DNA of 23,713 bases from Alphaproteobacteria bacterium (GTDB lineage: Bacteria > Pseudomonadota > Alphaproteobacteria > Holosporales > Holosporaceae), in NCBI GenBank assembly GCA_016870135.1, contig VGCF01000007.1:1-23713 (forward strand). The letters are read 5' to 3'. The notes beneath the pieces are model-generated. The model was not told the origin of the DNA. It saw nothing but the letters and a program-made list of their open reading frames with translations, and made no database searches. A program made the translations under genes and the position numbers. Numbering within the stretch: position 1 is the first letter of the stretch; the number at the start of each line of letters is the position of its first letter. Shown here one piece after another: positions 8,253 to 15,185 of the stretch.

Positions 8253-9539
8253 TGGGGCGGGAGTGGACAGGGCAAAACGTTTAAACCAGCGATTTCCCCA
8301 CAGGGATAGTGCGCACACCAAGGAACCGTACACACCAGCTGTACCGGAATAAGGCAGCAGATTGTACAATTTAAAACTGATCATGCAGGTGCTGTGGCCC
8401 AGGAAAATGGTTCCGATTACTTGGGCAAAGGGGATAAATAAATAGGGTTTAGAGCTGGATGCAATGGCTTGTCGTAACAAAATAAACAGGCATAACGCAT
8501 ACGGTACGCCAAGAGCAATTAAAACGCATCGAAAAAATCCGACATACAACAGATTGGGATACAGGGATAGGGCGGAAAACATGGGAATTAAAATGCAAAT
8601 GCCGATGATGCCTATTCCCGACATGATGGACATCAACCGGTGTGCCGTCAGATCCAAGCGCTTTAAAGTAAAGTAAGAGCCAACAAGGATGGTAATATCC
8701 AACGGGGATAAATACCCTTTTTGGCCCGCCAAAGCGGTAAAGGGCAGGGACGTCACCATGGGAACAAAATCCGTCATCAGATAAAAACAGAGATCGTAAA
8801 ATAAATAAGAAGGCCCAGTCATGCAGGCCAAAGCCGCAAACCATTTCCAGGATGGGCGTTGGGCAAAGGGCAGGGCAGTGGGGTTCAGTGCAATGCTGGG
8901 TTTGGCTTTTTCTGTATTTTTGAATCGAAAATAGGCGCAAAAACACCCCACAATGCCTGCAACAATAAATGGAATTCTCCATAAAAACAGGTCATTGGCG
9001 CTTAGCAAGGCGTACGCAATCATTTGCGCCACCCATTGTCCAGATATTAAAACCACATCGTAAATCACTGCCCGATCCAGAGCTGTGGCATTGGGGGTGT
9101 TGGCCATTAAATAAATGGGGCCGATGGTGCGATCGCCGCGGGCAAAAAAGCATTGTAAAAAACGACACGCCGCCATCAGGTGCAGTCCAAAAAATGGCCA
9201 TGGTGTCGGAATCAGCCCCATAGCCATGGTACAAAGGGAAAATCCCCATACCGAACAACGCAAGGCCACAACCGGAGATTTTATCTGAGCAATACTGGAA
9301 AACACAAAGGCGCCCAGAGGATAAACCAGGACCGATGTTAAAAACTTCAAACTATGAAACCATTGGGTTTTTTCGGTCAGCGTCCAGGATTCTGGAAACA
9401 AAATGGTGTACCACAGGGGGGATAGGGACATAAAAAGGGCCATATCCACATGATCTAAAAAATCTGTTAACCACAGCGTCAGCGCTGAAAAAGCAGGTTT
9501 TTCCAGCTTTTTTTCGGGGGATAATGGCAATTGGGCCAT
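8247..9539 (-). CDS. MFS transporter, ProP-like
   Basis: A 430-residue major facilitator carrier in the inner membrane. About twelve hydrophobic segments are visible, for example near WYTILFPESWTL, SLKFLTSVLVYPLGAFVF, WRIPFIVAGIVGCFCAYF and LLYVGFFRCVLIALGVPYAL. The N-terminal TDFLDHVDMALF resembles the xEWYDFxLF motif of the MHS/ProP subgroup, and a WRIPF motif near the end of the N-terminal half also fits that subgroup. ProP relatives move proline, betaine or other small osmolytes and metabolites; expanded sets are common in intracellular alphaproteobacteria, but the substrate cannot be read here. ATG 9539 is preferred over TTG 9548 because of the promoter 36 bases upstream. The gene converges on the MBL hydrolase with a six-base overlap. 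Confidence 0.88.
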   Translation of the reverse strand: MAQLPLSPEKKLEKPAFSALTLWLTDFLDHVDMALFMSLSPLWYTILFPESWTLTEKTQWFHSLKFLTSVLVYPLGAFVFSSIAQIKSPVVALRCSVWGFSLCTMAMGLIPTPWPFFGLHLMAACRFLQCFFARGDRTIGPIYLMANTPNATALDRAVIYDVVLISGQWVAQMIAYALLSANDLFLWRIPFIVAGIVGCFCAYFRFKNTEKAKPSIALNPTALPFAQRPSWKWFAALACMTGPSYLFYDLCFYLMTDFVPMVTSLPFTALAGQKGYLSPLDITILVGSYFTLKRLDLTAHRLMSIMSGIGIIGICILIPMFSALSLYPNLLYVGFFRCVLIALGVPYALCLFILLRQAIASSSKPYLFIPFAQVIGTIFLGHSTCMISFKLYNLLPYSGTAGVYGSLVCALSLWGNRWFKRFALSTPAPS

Positions 9540-9574
9540 AATCGACAATGATTTTATGGGGAAAAAGCCTTAAC

Positions 9575-9583
9575 ATTATACCA
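9575..9583 (-). promoter_or_regulatory. Extended -10 promoter of the MFS gene
   Basis: Minus strand TGGTATAAT (9583-9575) is a perfect extended -10. The surrounding 14 bases TTTGTGGTATAATG are identical to those at the dnaG promoter (15139-15151 region). It ends 35 bases before ATG 9539. Confidence 0.65.
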
Positions 9584-9707
9584 CAAAGGGATTTCTGGTG
9601 CGATATTATTGGCCATGATACAAACTGCAGATTGAAAACCTATTCTGTATGCAGCGGATTAAAATTGTCTTGACGATTGTAAAAAACCACAGCACACTGT
9701 AATCAAG

Positions 9708-9782
9708 GGGTGATTAGCTCAGCGGCAGAGCACTGCTTTCACACGGCAGGGGTCACTGGTTCAATCCCAGTATCACCCACCA
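9708..9782 (+). tRNA. tRNA-Val (anticodon CAC)
   Basis: A full cloverleaf folds: acceptor GGGTGAT (9708-9714) with ATCACCC (9772-9778); D stem GCTC/GAGC; anticodon stem CTGCT/GGCAG with loop TTCACAC, anticodon CAC at 9740-9742; T stem ACTGG/CCAGT with loop TTCAATC. The discriminator is A and CCA (9780-9782) is encoded. CAC reads GUG valine codons. A TTGACG hexamer lies at 9670-9675, but the matching -10 is poor. No strong terminator follows. Confidence 0.97.
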
Positions 9783-9790
9783 TATATAGA

Positions 9791-9900
9791 AAAATCTTGG
9801 TTACCCACAAAAAATCGCCACACAGCAGTCCCAACATCCCCACGACGGGGGTCACATCCACAATCTTCGCATCATTGTCCCAAAATCTTGGGTACCACAC
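9791..9900. repeat. Imperfect direct repeat after tRNA-Val
   Basis: AAAATCTTGG followed by a TACC-like core occurs at 9791-9806 and again at 9882-9896, about 91 bases apart. It lies in the 194-base gap between the tRNA and ubiA. Such repeats beside a tRNA 3' end can mark an old integration site, but no integrase is present and the match is short. Confidence 0.3.
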
Positions 9901-9923
9901 GGTCTAGCATTACTCTAGGCTGC

Positions 9924-9944
9924 ATACCATTTATATGGTATAAA
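9924..9944 (+). promoter_or_regulatory. ubiA extended -10 promoter overlapped by a palindrome
   Basis: TGGTATAAA (9936-9944) is an extended -10 ending 32 bases before the ubiA ATG. It overlaps the 7-bp inverted repeat ATACCAT (9924-9930), TTAT, ATGGTAT (9935-9941), which could be an operator or simply a self-complementary promoter. Confidence 0.5.
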
Positions 9945-9976
9945 TACGCCCAGTGGATAAAAAAGCTTGAAATACA

Positions 9977-10957
9977 ATGGCTTTGATCAAATCTGTTGCC
10001 AAAATTGTTGCAGCATTTGTGGGACAATTTAAACGGGTGCAGATCCTTACCCAGGCGGTTCCGTTGTGCTTTGATGTCATGAGGTTGAATTCTCCTATTG
10101 GATGGATATTGTTGGTGATACCGGGTTACTGGGGGTTTATCTGGTGTGGAGGGACTTACTCTGTGGCGTTATGGATCACGGCAGGCGCAATATGGGCGCG
10201 CAGTTTGGGTTGTTTTTATAATGATTGGGTTGATCGATCGTTGGATGCAAAGGTGACGCGAACAAAACATCGCCCATTGGTTGCCCATCCCCCGTCGTGG
10301 GCCATGGTGGGCCTTGCCGTAGGATTTTTCATCACGGGTATTCTGGTTTTTTCTTACTTTTTGCCCTTGTCGTGCATTCTGATTGCTGGAATAGGTTTAT
10401 TGGGCACCCTGATTTACCCGTGGTGCAAGCGCTTTACGTACTATCCCCAAATTCTGCTGGGTCTGATTTTTAATTTGTCCGTGTGGATGTCCCCATGCAT
10501 GACAGGGGCGCCATTTTCTTGGGGATTATTGGTTTTGTACATCTATGGCATCATTTGGACAGTTTCTTATGATACGCTTTACGCTTTTCAAGATCTTCCC
10601 GAGGATGTTCCAGCAGGTATCTATTCCTTGGCCTTAAAAATGGGCCCAAAAAAAGGACATAAAATATTAGGCTGGTTAATGGCGGTTCGTTTTGCTCTCT
10701 TGTTTGTTTTGTTGATGGGGGCCGGATCGATTGCCTTTGGGGGTAAACCGGCAGAATGGTCGGCCTATATACCAGCCCTATTCACGGTGTTTTCACAATG
10801 GAATATGTGGAGAAAATGGGACTTGTCTGTCCACACAAACTGTGCAGAGTATTTCAGATACTCTGTTATCGAGGGGGCTCAAGTGTGTTTAGTCTTAATC
10901 TCAATCGGAAAACTACATTTGAAATGGTACGTTTGGTTACTCGACCTCGTGGGTTAA
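9977..10957 (+). CDS. ubiA: 4-hydroxybenzoate polyprenyltransferase UbiA
   Basis: UbiA transfers a polyprenyl chain to 4-hydroxybenzoate, the first membrane step of ubiquinone synthesis. The 326-residue product is an integral membrane protein with about eight hydrophobic helices. Both aspartate-rich Mg-diphosphate motifs are present: NDWVDRSLD (82-90, NDxxDxxxD) followed by VTRTKHRPL, and YDTLYAFQDLPED (198-210). The segment RLNSPIGWILLVIPGYWG is the conserved N-terminal substrate region. The first 35 residues before it are longer than usual and may include a non-essential leader; the promoter position supports ATG 9977. The gene stands alone, converging on rpmE. Confidence 0.95.
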   Translation: MALIKSVAKIVAAFVGQFKRVQILTQAVPLCFDVMRLNSPIGWILLVIPGYWGFIWCGGTYSVALWITAGAIWARSLGCFYNDWVDRSLDAKVTRTKHRPLVAHPPSWAMVGLAVGFFITGILVFSYFLPLSCILIAGIGLLGTLIYPWCKRFTYYPQILLGLIFNLSVWMSPCMTGAPFSWGLLVLYIYGIIWTVSYDTLYAFQDLPEDVPAGIYSLALKMGPKKGHKILGWLMAVRFALLFVLLMGAGSIAFGGKPAEWSAYIPALFTVFSQWNMWRKWDLSVHTNCAEYFRYSVIEGAQVCLVLISIGKLHLKWYVWLLDLVG

Positions 10958-11052
10958 GTAGATCATCGATTAAAGAGATGAAAGCAGAATACGTCAAAAA
11001 AATTGTTCAAAAAACCATGGGGTTCAATAATACAGTTTAAAACGAACATGAT

Positions 11053-11085
11053 CAGGATGGGTAAAAAAGTCTCTACACCATCCTG
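11053..11085. terminator. Stem-loop between convergent ubiA and rpmE
   Basis: CAGGATGG (11053-11060) and CCATCCTG (11078-11085) make a perfect 8-bp stem with a 17-base loop containing GTAAAAAAG. It sits between two convergent genes, where a shared bidirectional terminator is expected, but no T-run follows on either strand. Confidence 0.4.
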
Positions 11086-11100
11086 TGACTATGCTTGGGA

Positions 11101-11334
11101 TCAGTTATTCTGAGCCACCGTAAATTTGCCCATTTGAAAGCGCTGATTAAAGCGTGCCAAGCGGCCCTTTTCCACAAAGTGCTGTTCTTTAGTCCAGGCG
11201 ATGTGACAGGTTGGGTCAACTTCTAACTGTAAGCTGTCACCTGGTTTTCCCCAAGTAGAGCGCGTTCGAAACGTTGAACCATTGGTCATCACCACAGTAA
11301 TGGGGTGATAGTCCGGATGAATGCCTTTTTTCAT
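11101..11334 (-). CDS. rpmE: 50S ribosomal protein bL31
   Basis: bL31 lies at the central protuberance of the 50S subunit and bridges to the 30S head. The 77-residue product opens MKKGIHPDYHPITVVMTNG and has the STWGK and FNQRF segments typical of alphaproteobacterial bL31. It has a single Cys (in PTCHIAW) and no CxxC pairs, so it is the zinc-independent form. ATG 11334-11332 is chosen because conservation begins there; the frame is open further upstream but would run into the tsaE region. AGG lies eight bases upstream. It is divergent from tsaE. Confidence 0.96.
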   Translation of the reverse strand: MKKGIHPDYHPITVVMTNGSTFRTRSTWGKPGDSLQLEVDPTCHIAWTKEQHFVEKGRLARFNQRFQMGKFTVAQNN

Positions 11335-11364
11335 AAAAAATACCTGTACGGTTCTTATATTAAC

Positions 11365-11373
11365 AGGATACCA
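11365..11373 (-). promoter_or_regulatory. Possible extended -10 promoter of rpmE
   Basis: Minus strand TGGTATCCT (11373-11365) ends 30 bases before the rpmE ATG, the same spacing as other promoters in the window. The hexamer matches four of six consensus bases. The rpmE-tsaE divergent region also holds two CTGTAC motifs. Confidence 0.35.
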
Positions 11374-11405
11374 TACTGTACAGATAAAATCTATAGGATC
11401 TCGCC

Positions 11406-11852
11406 ATGCCGTCCTTTTGCGTGCATCAAAATGATGTGCCACACCATGCTGAAACGGTGGCCAAAGCCATTGCTCCGGGCTGCCCTGTACTGTTGTTTGG
11501 TCCTATTGGGGTGGGGAAGAGCACCTTTGCCAGAGCCCTGTTGCGTATTTTGATTCCGAACCTGGTCCATATTCCCAGTCCATCTTTTCCCATTATGTTG
11601 GCCTATTCAGCCAGCACAGGAACCATTTGGCATGTGGATTTGTACCGCATAGAAGCGTTTTCAGATCTTGCTCCCCTTGGGTTAAACGAAACCATCAGAA
11701 ATGAGCGCTGTATCATTGAATGGCCAGATCGTTTGGGACCATTGATGCCAGAGCGATATATTTCCGTATCCTTGGATTTTGTCAGTCCAGGAGAGGAATG
11801 GCAGGATCAGACGTTATGGAGGGATGTGGTCATTCATCGGGTGGGGGGATAA
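11406..11852 (+). CDS. tsaE: tRNA threonylcarbamoyladenosine (t6A) ATPase TsaE
   Basis: TsaE is the P-loop ATPase of the TsaB-TsaD-TsaE complex that makes t6A37 in ANN-decoding tRNAs. The 148-residue product has Walker A GPIGVGKS (32-39), the switch-like IPSPSF segment (56-61), HVDLYRI (76-82) and IIEWPDRL (103-110), all in the family order and spacing. Length is normal. The start ATG 11406 has only a distant AGGA (11396-11399 region) upstream. In many alphaproteobacteria tsaE is followed by a phosphotransferase or nucleotidyltransferase gene; here secG follows after 81 bases. Confidence 0.94.
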   Translation: MPSFCVHQNDVPHHAETVAKAIAPGCPVLLFGPIGVGKSTFARALLRILIPNLVHIPSPSFPIMLAYSASTGTIWHVDLYRIEAFSDLAPLGLNETIRNERCIIEWPDRLGPLMPERYISVSLDFVSPGEEWQDQTLWRDVVIHRVGG

Positions 11853-11897
11853 AGGGCCTGCGCGTGCAAATGAAAAAACTTTACAACAATGCATGCT

Positions 11898-11906
11898 TGG
11901 GATAAT
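11898..11906 (+). promoter_or_regulatory. Possible secG extended -10
   Basis: TGGGATAAT (11898-11906) is an extended -10 with one mismatch, ending 27 bases before the secG ATG. It lies in the tsaE-secG gap, so secG may be transcribed separately. Confidence 0.35.
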
Positions 11907-11933
11907 CTTGTAAAAAAGCCAAGGGCTAAAATT

Positions 11934-12470
11934 ATGCGCGAGTTTCTGTTGGTTTTTCATTTACTGGTCACTTTGGTTTTGATTGGTGTGATTTTAATCC
12001 AGCGCGGAGAAGATGCTGGCGCCGGTGGAGGAAGCGGCGGGTTACCAGGCTCACGCAGTGGAAAAAATCCTTTGACTCGGGTAACAGCTATCTTGGCAGC
12101 TATTTTCTTTGCCGATTGTCTGGGAATGGCCATTTTGATCAAAAAAGACTCTCAGATCGGTACAGAACCCATCGGGAAAAGCGAATCAGCCCCCAAGCCA
12201 TCGGGTGCATTGCCCGTTGTGGCGGCAAAACAGGCCGTAGCGGTGGTTGGTTCAAACAATGGCCAAAGCAATTCCGCACAACGATCCTCTGCAGATCATT
12301 CTGGACGAACTTCTGGTGCAAAAAGCGCACTGGCTTCCAGTGTTACCCCTGCTGTGGCCTCTAAACCAGTGGTCATGACAGACTCTAAAAAGAAGCCCTT
12401 GAAAAGTTTATCAAAGACCAATGCAAAATCCAAGAAAAAGAGCAAAGATCGGGTGAAAAAATCTGCCTAA
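11934..12470 (+). CDS. secG: Protein translocase subunit SecG
   Basis: SecG is the small inner-membrane partner of SecYE that eases SecA-driven export. The product starts MREFLLVFHLLVTLVLIGVI, the first transmembrane helix, followed by the conserved cytoplasmic loop (ILIQRGEDAGAGGGSGG) and a second helix (VTAILAAIFFADCLGMAILI, about 49-69). It is 178 residues, clearly longer than the usual 70-130: the extra tail (about 75-178) is low-complexity Ser/Ala/Gly, ending in a strongly basic Lys-rich run (KKKSKDRVKKSA). ATG 11934 is chosen because homology begins there and AAGGG lies about nine bases upstream. Confidence 0.93.
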   Translation: MREFLLVFHLLVTLVLIGVILIQRGEDAGAGGGSGGLPGSRSGKNPLTRVTAILAAIFFADCLGMAILIKKDSQIGTEPIGKSESAPKPSGALPVVAAKQAVAVVGSNNGQSNSAQRSSADHSGRTSGAKSALASSVTPAVASKPVVMTDSKKKPLKSLSKTNAKSKKKSKDRVKKSA

Positions 12471-12594
12471 CCAACAGCAAGTTGTGTCCTGCCTGACGCT
12501 AATGGCCCAGGATTCGCCCATGCATCCTGTTGTAACCACCGGTAAAACCCCGGTAAAAATTCGTTTTTAATCCTCTAAAATCACAGGAATTGTC

Positions 12595-13491
12595 ATGTCG
12601 GTCGTATTAAAAAGCGGTGTCGTTGTTCGCGATGTTCCCGTTTCGTCATCGGTTGCTTTTGGAAACCATTTGCCCTTGGGGATCATGGCGGGCCCGTGTT
12701 CTATAGAAAGTCGAGACATTGCCCTGCAGATTGCCGATACCATGGTGTCAGAGTGTGGAAAATTGGGCATACCGTACGTATTCAAGGCCTCTTTTGATAA
12801 GGCCAATCGCACCAGCATCCATGGGGTTCGTGGCATAGGGTGGGAAGCCGCACGGGCGATTTTTCTAGAAATTAAGGCAAAATATGCATGCCCCATCATC
12901 ACGGATGTGCATACCCCTGAACAGTGTGAAGCGGTGGCCGAAGTGGCGGATATTTTACAAATTCCTGCTTTTTTATGCCGACAAACCGATCTGATTGTGG
13001 CGGCTGCGAAAACGGGCAAAACGTTGAACATCAAAAAAGGCCAATTTTTGTCCCCAGAGGAAATGCACACCGTGGTGGAAAAAGCCGTATCTGTCGGTAA
13101 CAGCAATATCATGATGTGCGAACGTGGTACCACCTTTGGGTATCATTTGCTGGTCAACGATATGCGCGGTTTGGCCATCATGGGTAAAAATGGATACCCC
13201 GTTATTTTTGATGCTACCCATTCCGTCCAAAGGCCCGGTGGAAAAGGCAACAGCAGCGGTGGCGACAGAGAGTGTATAGAGTTGTTGGCCAGAGCAGCCA
13301 CAGCCGTTGGCATTGCGGGATTGTTTTTAGAAACCCATCCCAATCCAGATTCTGCGCCCAGTGATGGTCCCAATATGGTGCCATTGGCTGATGTTGGAAA
13401 AATGTTGGCGGCGTTGTCTGAAATCGATCGGGTGACGAAATCCCTGTCGTATCAAGATTTTTCATTGTCGGCTTTGCCCCATTATTCTTGA
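12595..13491 (+). CDS. kdsA: 3-deoxy-8-phosphooctulonate (KDO-8-P) synthase
   Basis: KdsA condenses phosphoenolpyruvate with arabinose-5-phosphate to KDO-8-phosphate, committing carbon to the KDO of lipopolysaccharide. The 298-residue product has the full TIM-barrel signature: AGPCSIES (32-39), FKASFDKANR (63-72), ITDVH (102-106), RQTDL (129-133), INIKKGQF-like LNIKKGQF (144-151), DATH (206-209) and ETHPNPDSAPSDGP (246-259). Cys35 with His209, Glu246 and Asp257 are the four ligands of the metal-dependent class; the E. coli-type enzyme has Asn in place of this Cys. AGGA lies seven bases before the ATG. No arabinose-5-phosphate isomerase gene (kdsD) is in the window. kdsB follows 294 bases later. 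Confidence 0.97.
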   Translation: MSVVLKSGVVVRDVPVSSSVAFGNHLPLGIMAGPCSIESRDIALQIADTMVSECGKLGIPYVFKASFDKANRTSIHGVRGIGWEAARAIFLEIKAKYACPIITDVHTPEQCEAVAEVADILQIPAFLCRQTDLIVAAAKTGKTLNIKKGQFLSPEEMHTVVEKAVSVGNSNIMMCERGTTFGYHLLVNDMRGLAIMGKNGYPVIFDATHSVQRPGGKGNSSGGDRECIELLARAATAVGIAGLFLETHPNPDSAPSDGPNMVPLADVGKMLAALSEIDRVTKSLSYQDFSLSALPHYS

Positions 13492-13718
13492 CGTGGGGAA
13501 TTTTTGGGGCGTGGTTTTTGGCCTAGATTCAGAGTTTTCCCTGTATGCTGGTCCAGCCCCCATTGATCAACAAAATAGGAGGATACGTTTCCCTTTTTAC
13601 CCGTTTGTTGGGCATAAAGCCTAGGCACAGTGTTGGATAGGTCGTCTTTTTCTGGTTTTACCCCGGGGACTGCGCTGAGGATAAAGTGGTCCAATGCATC
13701 ATAAAAAATCAAAAGCAA
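13482..13718 (-). CDS. Small hypothetical ORF antiparallel to the kdsA end
   Basis: A 78-codon reverse frame with a TTG start (13718-13716; a TGA lies three codons upstream) ends ten bases inside kdsA. The product is hydrophilic (...GVKPEKDDLSNTVPRLY...VDQWGLDQHTGKTLNLG) and fills the otherwise empty kdsA-kdsB gap. I do not recognise it. No ATG, no well-placed ribosome-binding site and no clear promoter are present. It may be a chance frame. Confidence 0.25.
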   Translation of the reverse strand: MLLIFYDALDHFILSAVPGVKPEKDDLSNTVPRLYAQQTGKKGNVSSYFVDQWGLDQHTGKTLNLGQKPRPKNSPRQE

Positions 13719-13740
13719 GGGTATTCACAGCCCCTCAGGA

Positions 13741-13748
13741 GGTATAAT
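13741..13748 (+). promoter_or_regulatory. kdsB -10 element
   Basis: GGTATAAT with a perfect TATAAT at 13743-13748 ends 37 bases before the kdsB ATG. No good -35 is seen. The GGTATAAT core recurs at the dnaG, MFS and tdk promoters. Confidence 0.5.
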
Positions 13749-13785
13749 ATAGTTTCAAATTATATAAACCATATCGATCATTATA

Positions 13786-14511
13786 ATGAGCCCTATTCGT
13801 CCGATTATTATGATTCCATCGCGCATGAATTCTGTTCGTTTGCCCCATAAACCCATGGCTATGATTGGTACAGAGCCCATGATCGTTCATGTGTGGCGGC
13901 GTGCGTGCGAGGCAGACATTGCCCCTGTGGTGGTGGCCTGTGACCATGAAGACATTGCTGATGCCATCACAGCAGTAGGGGGACGTGCCGTCATGACACA
14001 AAAAGAGCACGCCACTGGATCGGATCGTTTGGCCCAGGCTGTGGATCGATTTGATCCAGAGGGGTATTACACTCACGTGATCAATGTTCAGGGCGATTTG
14101 CCTTATTTTCCATCATCGGTTTTGGGATCGATTGTACAGCCTTTTTCCATGCCTTGTGTGGATATGACGACCTTTGTTCAACCAAAAGACCCCAGCGTTA
14201 CAGGGTCCGTCCATGTGCGTGTTCAAATGATGCAGGACCCTGCAGGACAATCCTGGATCCAGTGTGTGGATTTTACACGCCATGATTGGACGTCAGAGTA
14301 TACTCATTTGGGGGTCTATGCCTTTCGTCGGTCTGTGTTAAAACAATTTTCACAATGGCCACAAACGCCAAGAGAGCTGAAAGAATCCTTGGAACAATTG
14401 CGAATGATGGATCGCAACATCACCATTGCAGGGGTTTTGTTGGGGAAAGAGATCTTTATCAGTGTGGATACTCTGGCCGACCTAGAGCGTGCCAGAGCGT
14501 ATGTTGCCTAA
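13786..14511 (+). CDS. kdsB: 3-deoxy-manno-octulosonate cytidylyltransferase (CMP-KDO synthetase)
   Basis: KdsB activates KDO with CTP to give CMP-KDO, the donor for lipid A glycosylation. The 241-residue product has the nucleotidyltransferase motif IPSRMNSVRLPHKPM (10-24), ATGSDR (76-81), NVQGDLP (100-106), HLGVYAF and LEQLRMM followed by SVDTLADLERA near the C-terminus. Length is normal. ATG 13786 has no Shine-Dalgarno but is preceded by a well-spaced -10. With kdsA it forms a KDO gene pair, although a 294-base gap and a separate promoter suggest it is not a simple operon. Confidence 0.96.
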   Translation: MSPIRPIIMIPSRMNSVRLPHKPMAMIGTEPMIVHVWRRACEADIAPVVVACDHEDIADAITAVGGRAVMTQKEHATGSDRLAQAVDRFDPEGYYTHVINVQGDLPYFPSSVLGSIVQPFSMPCVDMTTFVQPKDPSVTGSVHVRVQMMQDPAGQSWIQCVDFTRHDWTSEYTHLGVYAFRRSVLKQFSQWPQTPRELKESLEQLRMMDRNITIAGVLLGKEIFISVDTLADLERARAYVA

Positions 14512-14847
14512 GCTTTTAATCATGGTCATTTCAGAAAAAGGATCACACTGACCGCGTGCGCGCAGAGGAATAAAACTGTTGCGGTGATGCTGTTGTAACA
14601 ACGCGCAATGATGGGCAAAGGGTAAATCATGTTCTGATATGGCGATCTGTTTGTGACAGTTTTTAATCCAATGATGGGAGGCATTGTGGTGATCCATGGG
14701 ACGTAAACCCATGGTCAAGATCATCGTCATGATGGATACAAGCCATACCCCCTGTTTACATCGAATCAAACGGTGCATATGGGCCAACAGAATGGAGTAA
14801 AGCGAATTCGGAACAATCAATATTATTTGGCGCAATTTTTGATTCAT
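14482..14847 (-). CDS. Hypothetical small membrane protein, weakly pilin-like
   Basis: A 121-codon reverse frame starts at ATG 14847 and ends 30 bases inside the 3' end of kdsB. An extended -10 (TGTTATGAT, 14885-14877) lies 30 bases upstream, the spacing typical of this window, which raises the chance it is real. The product has a hydrophobic stretch after CKQG (GVWLVSIMTMILTMGL, about 33-48) and then a soluble His/Cys-containing part (DHHNASHHW, HHCALLQQHH, NSFIPLRARGQCDPF). The KQG-hydrophobic layout resembles a prepilin or pseudopilin N-terminus after a 32-residue leader, but the usual Glu at +5 is Ser. I do not recognise the family, and no pilus genes are nearby. Confidence 0.42.
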   Translation of the reverse strand: MNQKLRQIILIVPNSLYSILLAHMHRLIRCKQGVWLVSIMTMILTMGLRPMDHHNASHHWIKNCHKQIAISEHDLPFAHHCALLQQHHRNSFIPLRARGQCDPFSEMTMIKSLGNIRSGTL

Positions 14848-15141
14848 TATTGTGTTTTTAAAACAAGGCTTGATTGATCATAACAAAACAATGATAAAAA
14901 ACTGTTGATCCATGGTGGTTGTTGTGCGAGTAGGCATCCCTGGTAACGGCTGTGTTGGTTTGGTGCCGTTGTTACACCCCAGGGTGTGTTGGATTCTGGA
15001 TGATTGGTGGTTGTCTCTGATTGTGTGGGGATATTCTAACCACAGATCTGTGCACACCCAACACATGGTGGTCTGTGGTCTGGAATACGGAAGAGACCTG
15101 GGCATCGTACTGGATTATGGAGGCTGATGAAGGGGATTTTG
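14848..15141. other. Gap upstream of dnaG without a supported gene
   Basis: This GT-rich stretch holds only short frames on both strands that look non-coding. It contains a perfect 12-bp palindrome CACAGATCTGTG at 15041-15052 and repeated TGTGG/CCACA motifs. Otherwise I see only the two divergent promoters at its ends. Confidence 0.5.
14877..14885 (-). promoter_or_regulatory. Extended -10 upstream of the small membrane-protein ORF
   Basis: Minus strand TGTTATGAT (14885-14877): TG, one base, then a hexamer with one mismatch to TATAAT. It ends 29 bases before ATG 14847. Confidence 0.4.
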
Positions 15142-15150
15142 TGGTATAAT
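15142..15150 (+). promoter_or_regulatory. dnaG-rpoD extended -10 promoter
   Basis: TGGTATAAT (15142-15150) is a perfect extended -10 within TTTGTGGTATAATG, identical to the MFS promoter. No -35 is evident. It ends 35 bases before ATG 15186; ATG 15156 would be at the transcription start itself, so 15186 is preferred for dnaG. Confidence 0.65.
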
Positions 15151-15185
15151 GAAACATGAAACAATCCATCGATTCCAGAACCAAA

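Noticed and set aside
10978..11040. 20-codon frame MKAEYVKKIVQKTMGFNNTV after ubiA
   Set aside because: It has AAAGAG upstream but is too short to separate from chance.
14912..15127. 71-codon forward frame upstream of dnaG
   Set aside because: Biased GT-rich composition gives a Val/Trp-rich product; no ribosome-binding site, and it abuts the dnaG promoter.
15156..15185. Upstream ATG for dnaG
   Set aside because: It starts only five bases after the TATAAT, would be leaderless, and precedes the conserved primase start at 15186.
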